Below are positions 54,085-64,000 of a stretch of DNA of 64,000 nucleotides, piece after piece. The notes beneath the pieces are model-generated. The model was given only the letters and a program-made list of their open reading frames with translations, was not told the DNA's origin and searched no databases. Both the position numbers and the translations under genes were made by a program. Position 1 is the stretch's first letter. Each line of letters opens with the position of its first letter. Origin of the DNA: Platycnemis pennipes (taxonomy: Eukaryota > Arthropoda > Insecta > Odonata > Platycnemididae); NCBI GenBank assembly GCA_933228895.1, contig OW121851.1, positions 134,215,624 through 134,279,623 on the forward strand. Reading direction: 5' to 3'.

Positions 54085-54870
54085 ACGTCTAAGCGTACAT
54101 CTACGTAATACACTGCCTGTCACCGCGAAGGTGTGTGGCAGGGGGTGAAGATCACCAAAAATGCAATACTTACTTGCAACTTTGAGATGCAGTGCGACTA
54201 CTTCATGCGTGCATATTAGACATAAGGGTCACGTGCTACTAGGTGGTTAGTAACTACACTTTAATGAATTGATTACTTGTTAGAAAAACGTTTTACTAAG
54301 TATATTTATCATGCATTTCCCTATCATGCATCTGTTTGTAATGCTTAAACATACATAATGAACTTCAGACTACTCTAGCAATTTTTCACCTACCTAAATT
54401 TGTTTTTCTGCCTATTGTGCTCTCTTATGGTACGCTGGTTAAATAGCGTTTTAAATCTGTCGGTACGACAATCTATTCATCTAATATTGTTACCTGATGA
54501 AACATAGCATAATACGCAGGGGTTCTTAACATATATCTAACGTCATCTGTAAACAAATCAGCTTCAAATTTACCCTTAGGTTTAGCCTAAATTTAAACGT
54601 GTTTTTGATAGTGATTCCCATCCGAATTCTCCTATTAAATTCGTCATAGCAATGCAGTATTCATAACGGCCTTCAAAATATCTAGCTGACCTTCCTCGTA
54701 CGGATCCCATATGCCTACTAGCGGCGTATTCGAAATGAGGCCTGACAAGTGTAAAATAGCTTCTTTCTCGTACACTCTCATCGCATTTGCTTAGAACCCT
54801 TTTTACGAATCCTTCTCTACGGTTTGCTACACTAGTTATTTCCCTGATGTGTTTCCCCCCATGATATGTG
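54085..54870 (-). mobile_element. CR1-C non-LTR retrotransposon 3' end, diverged
   Basis: The end signature CATCTACGTAATACACTGCC and GTGTGTGGCAGGGGGTGAAG is followed by a 3' UTR and a minus-strand frame with stops: REGFVKRVLSKCDESVRERS, YFTLVRPHFEYAAS, GRSARYFEGRYEYC, LIGEFGWESLS. Same domain as CR1-A and CR1-B but a distinct subfamily. Confidence 0.78.
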
Positions 54871-55313
54871 TTCAGTGATGGTGACGCCCAAGTATTTGGT
54901 AGATTCTACGTCAGGTAATTTCTTTTGCTCTTCCTGTGGTTTGTTTTGTCAGTGGAATGATAACCTCATTGTGATATGTTTTACCATTGTAATCGTGGAA
55001 AAATATTTAAATCGAATGAATTTGACGAAGATTTGCGGTCTCCGTGAATTGATTCGCTTCATTTCTTTTATTTTTCTACGTAATATTTCATCAAAGATGC
55101 TATTTGTCGTTTGCTATAGCTAGATGAAAAATTGTAATTTTATATTATTTTTAATGACTTCTTACGTACGCCATATTAATGTCATTTGTTCTTTACTTTC
55201 AGGTAAGAGTCTTCACTTGTAATCCGTGGAACCTTCCCTTCAATAATTGGTGGTTGGGTATCTTCGGTCACAATCTCTCTTAAGACGAGGTAAGCGCTGT
55301 GTTATGCCTGTAA
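54871..55313. other. Unassigned AT-rich sequence
   Basis: No gene or element is recognised. ORF 54866-55123 shows no domain. Confidence 0.3.
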
Positions 55314-56049
55314 AGGCCGTTTTACACGGTCATTGATACTGCGCAGGCTGTTGTGAGAACACTTGCGCAAGAAATATTGCACCGTGTAAAGCGACGACTT
55401 GCGAGGACAGGCAGCGCCACTGCTCGAACGCTTGCGAGCAAATTAGAACATGTTCTAATCTGATACATGTGTTCGCGCAAGATTGAAGTTTATTTCTCTC
55501 ACTAGATGGTGCAGATGTAGCGGTAACGAACGGCCTGGGGCATTTTAGCAATTAAATACGTTGTTGATGATTGAGTTGGTTGTTTTTGTTTGCACTCAAC
55601 TCCTTAGGTAGTGAATAAAGTGCAATAATGATGAGCTGGGCGATTAATCACGTGGAAGCTTAAATTTCGTGCGTAAAGGAAGAACCTGTTACCTTGGCCC
55701 ACATCCGTTCGTTCGTGATGCAAATTTTGGGCTAAGTATACGGGATTAGGGTCTCCACTATTATGTTTAGACTATGGCTTAAAACATATTTAAAGTGGTG
55801 GTAATTCATCGCATCTTTCACGACCAATTAATTGCTACTTAACAGATCTTGACGTTATGCGATACATTGATAGTATGTTGCCGCTACTGAATGGTATATT
55901 GTCACTGACATAATGCACCGACGATTGCATCGTGTGAAGCTGTCAAGCAAGCGTCCTCGCAATTCTCTACGTCACGGACTTTCGCAGACGACTGCTCAAA
56001 CGCAATCAACATCAACTTGCGCAGTTTCAATTACCGTGTAAAACGGCCT
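55314..56049. mobile_element. 736-bp TIR element, non-autonomous
   Basis: Inverted ends of about 34 bp: AGGCCGTTTTACACGGT, then ATTGA and ACTGCGCA (left 55314-55347), complemented at 56016-56049 with about three differences. A CACCGTGTAAAGCG word near 55380 repeats part of the TIR. No transposase motif. TSD is not clear. A related interior occurs near 1140-1245. Confidence 0.75.
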
Positions 56050-56319
56050 GAACAGCTAAATGGGTGCATTCCTCTGAGCACAGTCCGTGCTGACATCTCT
56101 AGAATATCAGGTTTTTTCTCACCTATTTTTCCAGTACGTTCATTGTAGCGGATTTACATATGTTTTCAGGTATTTTACCATTTAGGAACACGATGTTTTT
56201 TATGTCAATGTGTTCGCGGTTTCGCCAGAACCAATCGCAAGGTGATGTTTTTGAACGATACAATTTTTGTAACAGTTGCCCTTAAATTTTAGCATGGGAT
56301 ATGAATATCTGTAAATATA

Positions 56320-56590
56320 TCTAATAGTATATGTACGAGTGGTTCAATGGATAGCCTAGGTAGTTGCATGTTGTTGTAAGGACGTTAAGCTTGCCCAACT
56401 AACAGAATGTTTTAGTGTGTTTGCTTTTATTTGCTGTCTTTATCTTTTTTAAATTGTTAAGTTTAGACTAGAATATAATTAAATATCCTTTTTATGAATG
56501 ATATGTTATGCTGTTTGGTGTGAGTTCACCCCCTGCCACACGCCTTCATGGTGGCTTGCGGAGTATTATGTAGATGATGTAAATGTAGCT
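56320..56590 (+). mobile_element. CR1-B 3' UTR fragment
   Basis: Starts near TAATAGTATATGTACGAGTGG and reads CCAACTAACAGAATG, then CCCCTGCCACACGCCTTCATG, GTGGCTTGCGGAGTATTATGT and AGATGATGTAAATG. About 265 bp. Followed at once by another CR1-B copy in the same direction. Confidence 0.78.
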
Positions 56591-57372
56591 AACTATACTA
56601 CATGTACAATACATAACCATGTAGTTTTGGGGTAAACACACACGTGAAATTATTGGTCAAGCTAATCGTATACTGGGATTCATCAAAAGAGTATTGGGTA
56701 AATGTGACGATCATGTACGAGAAATCAGCTACTTTTCCTCTGTTAGACCTCATTTGGAATATGCTTCCACTGTATGAAATCGGTCTAAATAATGAACTTG
56801 AACGTGTGCTGCGAAGATCGGCAAGATTTGTAAAGGGACGGTAGGATAACCATATTTGCGTAACCAGTCTATTAAATGAATTTAGTTGGGATTCATTGTC
56901 AGGTCACAGGTTGAAATTTAGACTTAATCTCTTAAATCAATTCCAAGATAATATTTTCAGTGATAACGTTAAAAATATTTTGCGAACCCCTACTTACTAT
57001 GGTAGACTGGACCATGATTACAAAATGAGAGAAATTGATTGCCGGACTGACAGATTCAAAACGTCCTTTTTTCCTCGTACAATTAGGGATATGAATAGCG
57101 GTAAATATGTATTTCAAATAAGAGTGAATCAATGTATATCATAGGTAGCTGCATGTTGTTATAAGGACTTGAAGGTAACCCAACTAACAGCATGTTTTAG
57201 TATGATCACTTTGCTAGTTTTATCTTTTTTAACTAGTGAAGTTTAGACTAGTATATTAATACTAATCATTTTTTATGCATGATATGTAGTGTATGTTTGG
57301 TGAGAATTTTCCCCCTGCCCCACACCTTTATGGTGGCTAGCAGGGTATTATGTATATGTAGATGAACCATCC
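56591..57372 (+). mobile_element. CR1-B copy with RT C-terminal remnant
   Basis: After TAGCTAACTATACTAC, the coding part starts near 56634 (GTGAAATTATTGGTCAAGC; IIGQANR-like). It continues ILGFIKRVLGKCDD, SYFSSVRPHLEYAS, EIGLNNELERVLRRSARFVKG, and then frame 56896-57144 with LKFRLNLLNQFQ and TPTYYGRLD. The 3' UTR ends at AGCAGGGTATTATGTATATG near 57360. Frameshifts and one gap. RT core absent. Confidence 0.82.
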
Positions 57373-57789
57373 ATTAGTTTGCACTAAGGGATTTCGTTGA
57401 GATATTCGTAGTTTCTCGCAATTTTCGCGTCAAAGTCACAAAATCAAATGATTCGTCGTTGTGAGACTTTGCCATAGTTCTGCTGAAAAAAATGTAGGCA
57501 TGTCGGAAATGTTAAGCTGCAGAGTGAACCGTCACGAATCATAGTGACCCCGCAGGTGTGTGAAATTCGGGGTCACGGAGCCTGCGTACGTATTCCGGAA
57601 TGTCGTCAGCTGATAGCTGTTATGCTGACAGTGACCTCCTAGTCTTTTGCCTCTGTGGGAAGTGATTACTCTAAACCGTCTCGAAGGCTATCCGTAGGAT
57701 GAAATACCGTTGTTACAAGACTTCGCATGGTGAGGGTTAAGGAAAAGGGAGCAATTCGAATTCGATGTCTTTGAGGCGATCTTTCCATG

Positions 57790-58291
57790 ATTATACATCC
57801 ATCTACGTATGCATAGTACCCTGCAAGCCACCGTAAAGGTGTGTGGCAGGAGGTGATTTTACTTCAAACGTGCATTACATATCATGCTTAATAAGGATTA
57901 CTAATTATTTTCTAGTCTGAACTTCTTAACTTAAAAAATATAGGTAATAGGGTCTAATGCAGCTAGATGGTAAGTATCTTCATGGTAGTAAAGGATTGGT
58001 TTTTAATACATGCATCGAGCTCTACAGAATACTCTAAAAATAACACAGGTAGGCTTCCGGCTATACTCTAACAATATTTCACCTACCTATTCATTTGCTA
58101 TGCTGCCTATTGTGTTCTCTTTTTGTGCGGTGGAAAAATGACATTTTGAATCTTTCGGTACGACAATCTGTTTCTCTAATCTTATTTATCTGATAGAATC
58201 TGGAATGATTCCCAACCTAATTTATGCATTAATTCTGCTACACTACTAAACCTATTGGTACACCTTTTAACAAAACTAGCTGCTCTACGTA
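57790..58291 (-). mobile_element. Mosaic CR1 copy
   Basis: Starts with CATCTACGTATGCATAGTACC and a CR1-B-like 3' UTR (AACGTGCATTACATATCATG), then shifts to CR1-A-like sequence (TTTCACCTACCTATTCATTTGC onward) and the RT C-terminus with a deletion. Either two fragments joined or a recombinant. It abuts another CR1-A copy. 57373-57789 is unassigned. Confidence 0.65.
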
Positions 58292-58712
58292 GCACAGTCA
58301 ATCTCTCTAATCTTATTTATCTGGTCGAATATAGCATAATACGCTGGTGTTTTTAATATAGATCTAACATCTTCAGTAAAGCTATCCGATTGAAATTTCT
58401 CTAATAGATTTAATCTGTACTTTAACCTACGCTCTGATAATGACTCCCACCCTAATTCTTGTATTAATTCTGATACACTACTCAACCTATCGTAACACCT
58501 TTTGACGAACCTAGCTTCTCTACGCTTCACACTGTCTAGTTCTCTGATCAACCCTAATTCATTCAGATCCCATACACTGGCTGCATACTCAAGGTGGGGC
58601 CTAACTAGTGAAAAGTAACATCGCTCTTTTGTCTTCTCATCACATTTCCCAAGTACCTTTTTAATAAACCCTAGCTTTCTCTTCGCTCGGCCGCATGCTT
58701 CCCGGATGTGTA
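58292..58712 (-). mobile_element. CR1-A fragment without 3' UTR
   Basis: Frame 58551-58285 and beyond: LDSVKRREARFVKRCYDRLS, WESLSERRLKYRLNLLEKF, TEDVRSILKTPAYYA, NKIREIDC. Upstream sequence runs through CDEKTKERCYFSLVRPHLEY to RKLGFIKKVLG and CGRAKR near 58690, ending at CATGCTTCCCGGATG. The 3' end is missing, cut where the mosaic copy ends. Confidence 0.8.
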
Positions 58713-60744
58713 AATCAGTAAATTATGTCAACGAAAGTGAAGCGGTGCAAAATAGGTGTAGTTATGGTAACCAACTCCACGTGCACGAAAATTTACTCGA
58801 TGTGACTCGCCAGCGTGACTGACTGACCCGGGTAAGGTGAATTACCGAGTTCGTGAGTGCAGTGGCTAGTAGAGAAGAAAGGACCTATCACGAAAACGTC
58901 GCGAAAGCCATTGACAGGATGAACTCGACTGCGGACAAGAGTGTCGTAATATCAGGGGTGGCTGGAACCGAGGACATCGGCGTATAGAGTCGCAGTTGTA
59001 CGGTTACGATCTGAGGAACTCGATGATATCAGAAGGGCTTTTCTTTTAGATGAATTTCCTGCCCATTTATGGCAAAAACGTGAAAATTTTGGAGTAAACC
59101 TCCAGTTGATGAGAGTCATTAAAATGGTGGTAAAAATCTCAATAAATCAATCCCGGAAAAAAATATAGGTTACAACGAGAGGTTAGGAAGGAGATACAAC
59201 TCAGTAGCCTCATATTCATCTTATGGCTTCGATAAAAATGAGTAACTCACTTGAATCCATTTCCATTCTACGATGTAGATAATGCTAGCGGGAATTTGAA
59301 TCGTCTGGTGTCGCTCTGACCATAAATGCCGAGAATGTGTCCCAAAGGAAAATTGAATTTTAAAAGTTATGAACCATGATTGATCTGAAGCATACGGTGG
59401 AGTTTTTATACCTCGATAGCCAGTGATAATTTCATTCCTAGCCACAATCGCGGGAAATCGTTTAAATTATGTCAAAGAAAGCAAAACTTGATCAATGGTT
59501 CACAAACAAAAATAAGATTAACAATCAATGTACAAATTGGTTTTCTTCGCTTTATTACAACAAATACAACCAATCTTCTCTATCGATGGAGACTAACGTA
59601 GCCAAATCATTCCTCGGTGAATTTCTTCTCAGTTGAATGCCTTGACAGATATCATCGAGGAACAGAGCTTCTCTTGATTGTAGATACCGCTGTCCACAGC
59701 CGCTGAGGAATTGACGAATTACGTTGAGCATACTGGTTGTATCAGTTTTTCTTCTACGGTAGTCTTCATTCCTTAGCATCGTTATTCCTGATTTAAGTGC
59801 CACCGTTCACCTATGAAAGAGCATATGTTGATTAGGAGATCAGTTTCCATAAAAGTCGGGTGAACATTGTCTAGGAATGGTTTAAATATTTTTACTAACG
59901 GTACCGTTTATTCAGTTATTGTGGATTCAAAAAAAAACTCTCGTTTCTTAGACGTCATCATCAAGTCGTCATTAGAAGTCATCAAAAGTCCCAAAATTCT
60001 TGGAGGTGATTCCCGCATTAAGATATACCGTCGGGTATTCCACTGAGAGGAGGAGGAGGGGTTTTGTGACCAGTTTTGCTGTTTGCTGCTTTCAAGATAT
60101 TTTGTTACTCTTGTTGGCGATGTGTGCCATTTGTGTTCTGCTCTTTAGAAGAATTCATTTTACGCAATTACTGTGCATTTTTAGATCCCGGGAGAGACCC
60201 TGAAGTAGAGCAATCGTAAAAGGCAATGCAAAGTAGCAGTCATGCATTAATAAAATGTTTTCCAATCATCCAACCAGGCATAAATGTGCTATGGTTTTGT
60301 ATGTTACAATGGCATATGAAAGAAAAGCACTCGCATACCTTTCATTATGAGGAGAATCTTGCGTCCGGCGTTCACTTCAGTTCGGATTGAACCCGACAGG
60401 AATCTACAAGGCCCATCATCGAATTTTTCCTTATTGTACGCCGAAGGCTGCAAGGCAACAAGATATCAGGTTCACTCTGATTCGGAGATGACACCGGTTG
60501 GAGAAAATGAGAATATTTGAAACAGGAGCGATCACTTGTATGTGATTGGCGTCTAGTGACACGAAGGGGTCGGTGAAGGAGGGCTAGGAGCGAGGAGAGA
60601 GGAGCTGATGGGAGTAACTTCTTCCCATCATATTTTGCCATTGAAAATATCTAATAAGGTTCTTTTAGACTGGTCACCTGTAAGATCAAAAATAGTGAAC
60701 ATGAAGCAGAAAAATCAAGCACATAAAAAAAAGGTTCACCGCCT
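58713..60744. other. Unassigned sequence with a small unidentified ORF
   Basis: No element borders are seen in 2 kb. The minus-strand ORF 59803-59555 (82 codons; GITMLRNEDYRRRKTDTT, QFLSGCGQRYLQSREALFL) has a more protein-like composition than its neighbours, and 59445-59221 follows on the same strand. I do not recognise the family. A decayed transposase or a host exon remains possible. Confidence 0.3.
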
Positions 60745-60800
60745 GACGATAATGCGAACGTGCTAAAACCCGGGTCGTGATAGCACTACCATTTTTTCCT
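60745..60800 (-). repeat. Possible Penelope-like terminal motif
   Basis: The complement reads TATCACGACCCGGGTTTTAGC followed by ATTATCGTCAGGCGGTG, the same pair of boxes as at 2462 and in the palindrome at 40802-41014. Inference by resemblance. Confidence 0.35.
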
Positions 60801-60984
60801 GTATTTTTTTAAATTCAGTTTGATAAATTGGAATACCAAAATTTTCAGAAGAACATTTTTTATGATCATTCTTTTCTTCTACGCATGTACAAAGTGCTGA
60901 ACGTACCAAGTTGTAATTATTTTCCCGTGGAAGAGATCCAGAAAGTTGAGCCGGCAACGTAATAATTGTTCCTCTATTGAGCCT

Positions 60985-61110
60985 TTGAACAACTACCGTG
61001 ACGAACCTCCTAACTAGTAGCGTAGTCGCACGTAAATAGTGCATGTTTTGGTGATCTTCACCTTCTGCCACACACCCTCGCAGTTGCTTGCAGCGTTGTG
61101 CGTAGATGAA
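60985..61110 (+). mobile_element. CR1-A 3' tail stub
   Basis: Contains GTGCATGTTTTGGTGATCTTC, TCTGCCACACACCCTCGCAG and TTGCTTGCAGCGTTGTGCG, ending GTAGATG near 61108. 3' UTR only. Confidence 0.78.
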
Positions 61111-61333
61111 ATATCACCCATCTTCTCCGTGCACGTTCTCCGTACTTCGGGAGCGGTGATTGTTTTGGGAGGTCTTCCTCCGGTCAGGGGGTCAGTGCAG
61201 TAGAAGCAGTAAGCAAGCAGTCGTTGAGGAGGAAGTCGGGGACCTCTTGGTTGGCAGTGGCGCTGTTCTCACGGAAGGGGGGGGGAGGGGAGGCGGGGAT
61301 GCATAGCGGAATGCCTTCCCGGAGGGCTACCTC

Positions 61334-61356
61334 GAGAGAGAGAGAGAGAGAGAGAG
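61334..61356. repeat. (GA)n microsatellite
   Basis: Eleven and a half GA units. It lies in a GC-rich stretch (61130-61440) with a G run near 61277-61284 and no identifiable gene. Confidence 0.9.
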
Positions 61357-61499
61357 CGGTCCTCACGCTCTCCTCAGAGAAATAGACCTCTCTTGCACCC
61401 GTACCACAGGTCGCGCCTAAAGGCCTGGCCCCCTAAAAATGGGGTGCGGTATGACGTTAACGTGACCATTCACGCATTCAAATTCTTAAAATTCACACA

Positions 61500-62150
61500 T
61501 ACGTGAAATGATGGGTAAAGATTGAAAGTTCACCCCCTGCCACACACCTTCATCTACATCTACATAATACCCTGCGAGCCGCCATAAATTTGTGTGGCAG
61601 GGGGGAACCTTCATGGTGGCGTGCAGGGTATTATGTAGATGATGTAAATGTAGCTAACTGTACTGTACAATAAATAACCATGTAGTTTCGGGGTAAACAT
61701 ACGTGAAATAATGGGTCAAGCTAATCGTAGACTGGGTACAAAAAAAGAATGCTGGGAAAATGTGACGGTCGAGTACGAGAAATTAGCTACTTTTCCCTTG
61801 TTAGACTACATTTGGAATACGCTGCCAGTGTATGGGATCCTTACGAAATAAGCTTAAATAACGAACTTGAGCAACGTGCAGCGAAGATCGGCAAGATTTG
61901 TAAAGGGACAGTATGATAACTATATTAGCGCAACCAGTCTATTAGATGAACGTAAAATGGGCATCATTATCAGACCATGTGTTGAATTTTAGACGAAATC
62001 CCTTGAATAAATTCCACCCATTATTTTCACTGATGACGTTAAAAATATTTTGCGAACTGTTAACTTACTATGGTAGACTGAACCATCATCATAAAATTAG
62101 AGAAATGGTGTGCCGAATCGACAGATTCGAAATGTCCTTGCGGTTGCTGT
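61500..62150 (+). mobile_element. CR1-B: 3' tail followed by a second copy
   Basis: A short 3' tail (GTTCACCCCCTGCCACACAC to GGGTATTATGTAGATGATG, 61527-61645) carries a small CR1 insertion. It is followed by TGTAGCTAACTGTACTG and a CR1-B coding part from 61705 (GAAATAATGGGTCAAGCTAA) to about 62140 (CGAAATGTCC), heavily frameshifted. The join between the two copies matches that at 56560-56640. Confidence 0.78.
61554..61606 (-). mobile_element. 53-bp CR1 stub with its own target duplication
   Basis: CTACATCTACATAATACCCTG to GTGTGGCAGGGGGGA is only the last 53 bases of a CR1 3' UTR. It is flanked by ACCTTCAT at 61546-61553 and 61607-61614, and it sits inside the tail of an opposite CR1-B copy. 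Extreme 5' truncation. Confidence 0.82.
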
Positions 62151-62351
62151 GCCCACACCAAGTGTGCGGTGCACACTGTGTGTGGGGTGTGTTCGCCGCA
62201 AGAGCTACAATCTTGTCATTTAAATTATAACTTCCCTGCTGAAAAATTCCGTAGAAGTTCCTTAAAAGATTTCCTTAGGCCATTCTACAGAAATTCCTTA
62301 AAGTATTGAAACACTTTTTTAAGGAATTCCGTAGAACGTTCTACAGAAGTT

Positions 62352-62527
62352 CCCTAGCTTTCTGTACAGATTCCTTACAGCGTTCCGTAGAGATACCCTA
62401 GCGTTCTGTACAGATTCCTTACAGCGTTCCGTAGATATTCCCTAGCGTTCTGTACAGATTCCTTAAGGCGTTCCGTAGATATTCCCTAGCTTTCTGCACA
62501 GATTCCTTAGAGCAATCTATAGATATT
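62352..62527. repeat. Minisatellite, four 44-bp units
   Basis: Unit starts at 62352, 62396, 62440 and 62484 (CCCTAGC, then TTCTGTACAGATTCCTTA, then GCGTTCCGTAGATATT). The last unit is more diverged. Upstream (62235-62350) shorter TTCCGTAGAACGTTCTACAG words suggest the array grew from the same motif. Confidence 0.85.
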
Positions 62528-63299
62528 CTACAACGTATTTTATGCATTCCTAAAGGTACATTGGCAATTATTTACACTATTTTGCTCAGCTTTCTAAACC
62601 ACTCATTCCTAGCATAATTCCGGGTGATATTTGGGCTGATAGTACATAAGTTATATAAGAAGAATAGAATTAATAAATTAAACACTCATCTATTTACCTC
62701 TGTATTTATTATGTCATTAATTTTACATTTCCTTGAGGAATTGCACTGTATATATTAATTATAAATAAGTTCTTCAGCCATATTCTCCGTAGTTCATCCA
62801 CAGAAAGGCCTGAAAGAAGAACAATCAGAAGACTTAAATTTTGTCATAACAACATGTCATCTGTCAAACAATTATTATTTAAAGCTGGACCAGTTCACTT
62901 CAATTTATTTTCAGTAACTCCTTTACATTATATTTCAACGGCCTTCCGTCAGTAAGTGGCACACTATCATTACTATGTATAAATATAAAAAGCGCTCAAA
63001 TTAAAATTTACAGAAAAAATAAACTCACCTTGTCTCCAGCGCTGTATGTCCAGAGATAACAAAACCTATTGGTCGTAGTCCCAGAACCTCTCGAGAAGGA
63101 ATAATGACAATGGTCTCATCTACGAAGAAAACGGAACCATTAAGAATACATACCCTAACATAAATGACATTTTCAACGATGTCATGAGTGGACATTTTCT
63201 CCTTAATGATAGTAGATAGTATTAGATTTCAGTTCAAAACTTACCTCCTGGAATGATGATTTTCAAATCACAAAATGTATCCGTTCCTTTCGCTTCGTC
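62528..63299. other. Unassigned AT-rich sequence
   Basis: No gene or element is recognised. Few ORFs of any size. Confidence 0.35.
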
Positions 63300-63350
63300 G
63301 TGACTCGCGGTGGCTTGCAGGGTATCGTGTAGATGTAGATGTAGATGTAA
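63300..63350 (+). mobile_element. CR1-A 3' tail stub
   Basis: GACTCGCGGTGGCTTGCAGGG followed by TATCGTGTAGATGTAGATGTA. Only the last 45-50 bp of a CR1-type element with its (GATGTA)n tail. Confidence 0.8.
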
Positions 63351-64000
63351 AACCAAAACCTGATGTGTGGAATGTCTTAGGAAAGCAGGGCTAAAAAGTC
63401 ACCAATTAAGCTATAGAAATTAATCTTTACATTTATTTCTTGAAATCTTGGGAATAATAGTATATCCATTTCAAGAAATGTGGGTTATCGCCAGGTGTTG
63501 CAAGCTTAACATAGTTGCAAATAATTTGCTACAGGAAATGAAAAAATGAATTGCCTCCTGCTTTTCATTATACAAACCTCAGGATTTCTTAAAAGTAGTA
63601 GCTAAGAATTTAAGTTTCCATCTTCCATGTGAAATAGAACTCTTTCATTATTTTAATGACCAGATCCTATCATCCTCTTGTATGTTTTGTGCTGGAAATG
63701 GAATTAAATGTTATGCTATAATCATATGCAGTGGTCTGTCTCATGTAACCCTAATGAAGCATGAGTTTCATGGCCCCTGTGTAGCCTCATAACCATTTAT
63801 AACTGCTGTTGCTGATTGTAAAGAGTGTTACAGAAGAGGTCAAGCTTCAGGGTTACCATAACTGTTTACCCGCCACTAATCAGAGCTGATGTTTCACCTG
63901 TTACAGCTATGAAAAGATAAAATTATGAAATCTGGATGAAAATGACTACAACTAACATTGTTGAGGTATATGGAAAATGTATTTTTGATGAAGCACCAGC
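63351..64000. other. Unassigned sequence
   Basis: AT-rich, with no ORF of note and no recognisable element up to the window end. Confidence 0.35.

Noticed and set aside
62352..62527. CRISPR array
   Set aside because: The whole 44-bp unit repeats with no unique spacers, and the sequence is eukaryotic.

Overview
This window reads as nuclear DNA of a metazoan, most likely an arthropod and perhaps an insect. That placement rests on the mix of element families: CR1/Jockey-group and RTE non-LTR retrotransposons, a Penelope-like element, P, hAT and PIF/Harbinger DNA transposons, MITEs and SINEs. No long bacterial-style genes, no rRNA operon and no convincing host protein-coding gene can be read. 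The recognisable coding sequence belongs to mobile elements, and the species cannot be named from the sequence.

Layout. 0-6 kb: truncated RTE and CR1 copies and a 0.7 kb repeat of unknown class. 6.5-15.8 kb: a three-level nest. A CR1-type copy was split by an RTE retrotransposon, whose endonuclease was then split by a 5.35 kb PIF/Harbinger transposon. The Harbinger element carries both expected genes. The Myb/SANT-like gene has eight exons with clean splice junctions. The DDE transposase has six exons and a single frameshift. 16.4-22 kb: a second three-level nest, with a 4.13 kb P element (THAP-type transposase, decayed) inside a MITE with 40-bp TIRs, inside another MITE. 22-33 kb: CR1 fragments, further MITE copies, a foldback MITE and a TIR element of about 1.3 kb. 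33.7-41.4 kb: a CR1 cluster interrupted by a 2.75 kb hAT-like element, a SINE with a 5S rRNA-like head, a tRNA-like SINE and a 213-bp palindromic insertion. 41-53 kb: a MITE nested in its own family, RTE and CR1 copies, and the GIY-YIG end of a Penelope-like element. 53-64 kb: foldback repeats, a 736-bp TIR element, several CR1 copies, a 53-bp CR1 stub with its own target duplication, and a 44-bp minisatellite.

The genes do not form a host pathway. The only functional unit that can be read is the Harbinger pair (transposase plus Myb-like partner), together with repeated GGCGACTC-type motifs at both ends of the element that may be its binding sites. Most other elements are 5'-truncated, frameshifted or nested. 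Where they interrupt each other, target duplications let the order of insertion be worked out.

Labels used below (CR1-A/B/C, RTE-1/2, MITE-C, MITE-D, family E) are local names for copies that visibly resemble one another within this window. They are not database names.
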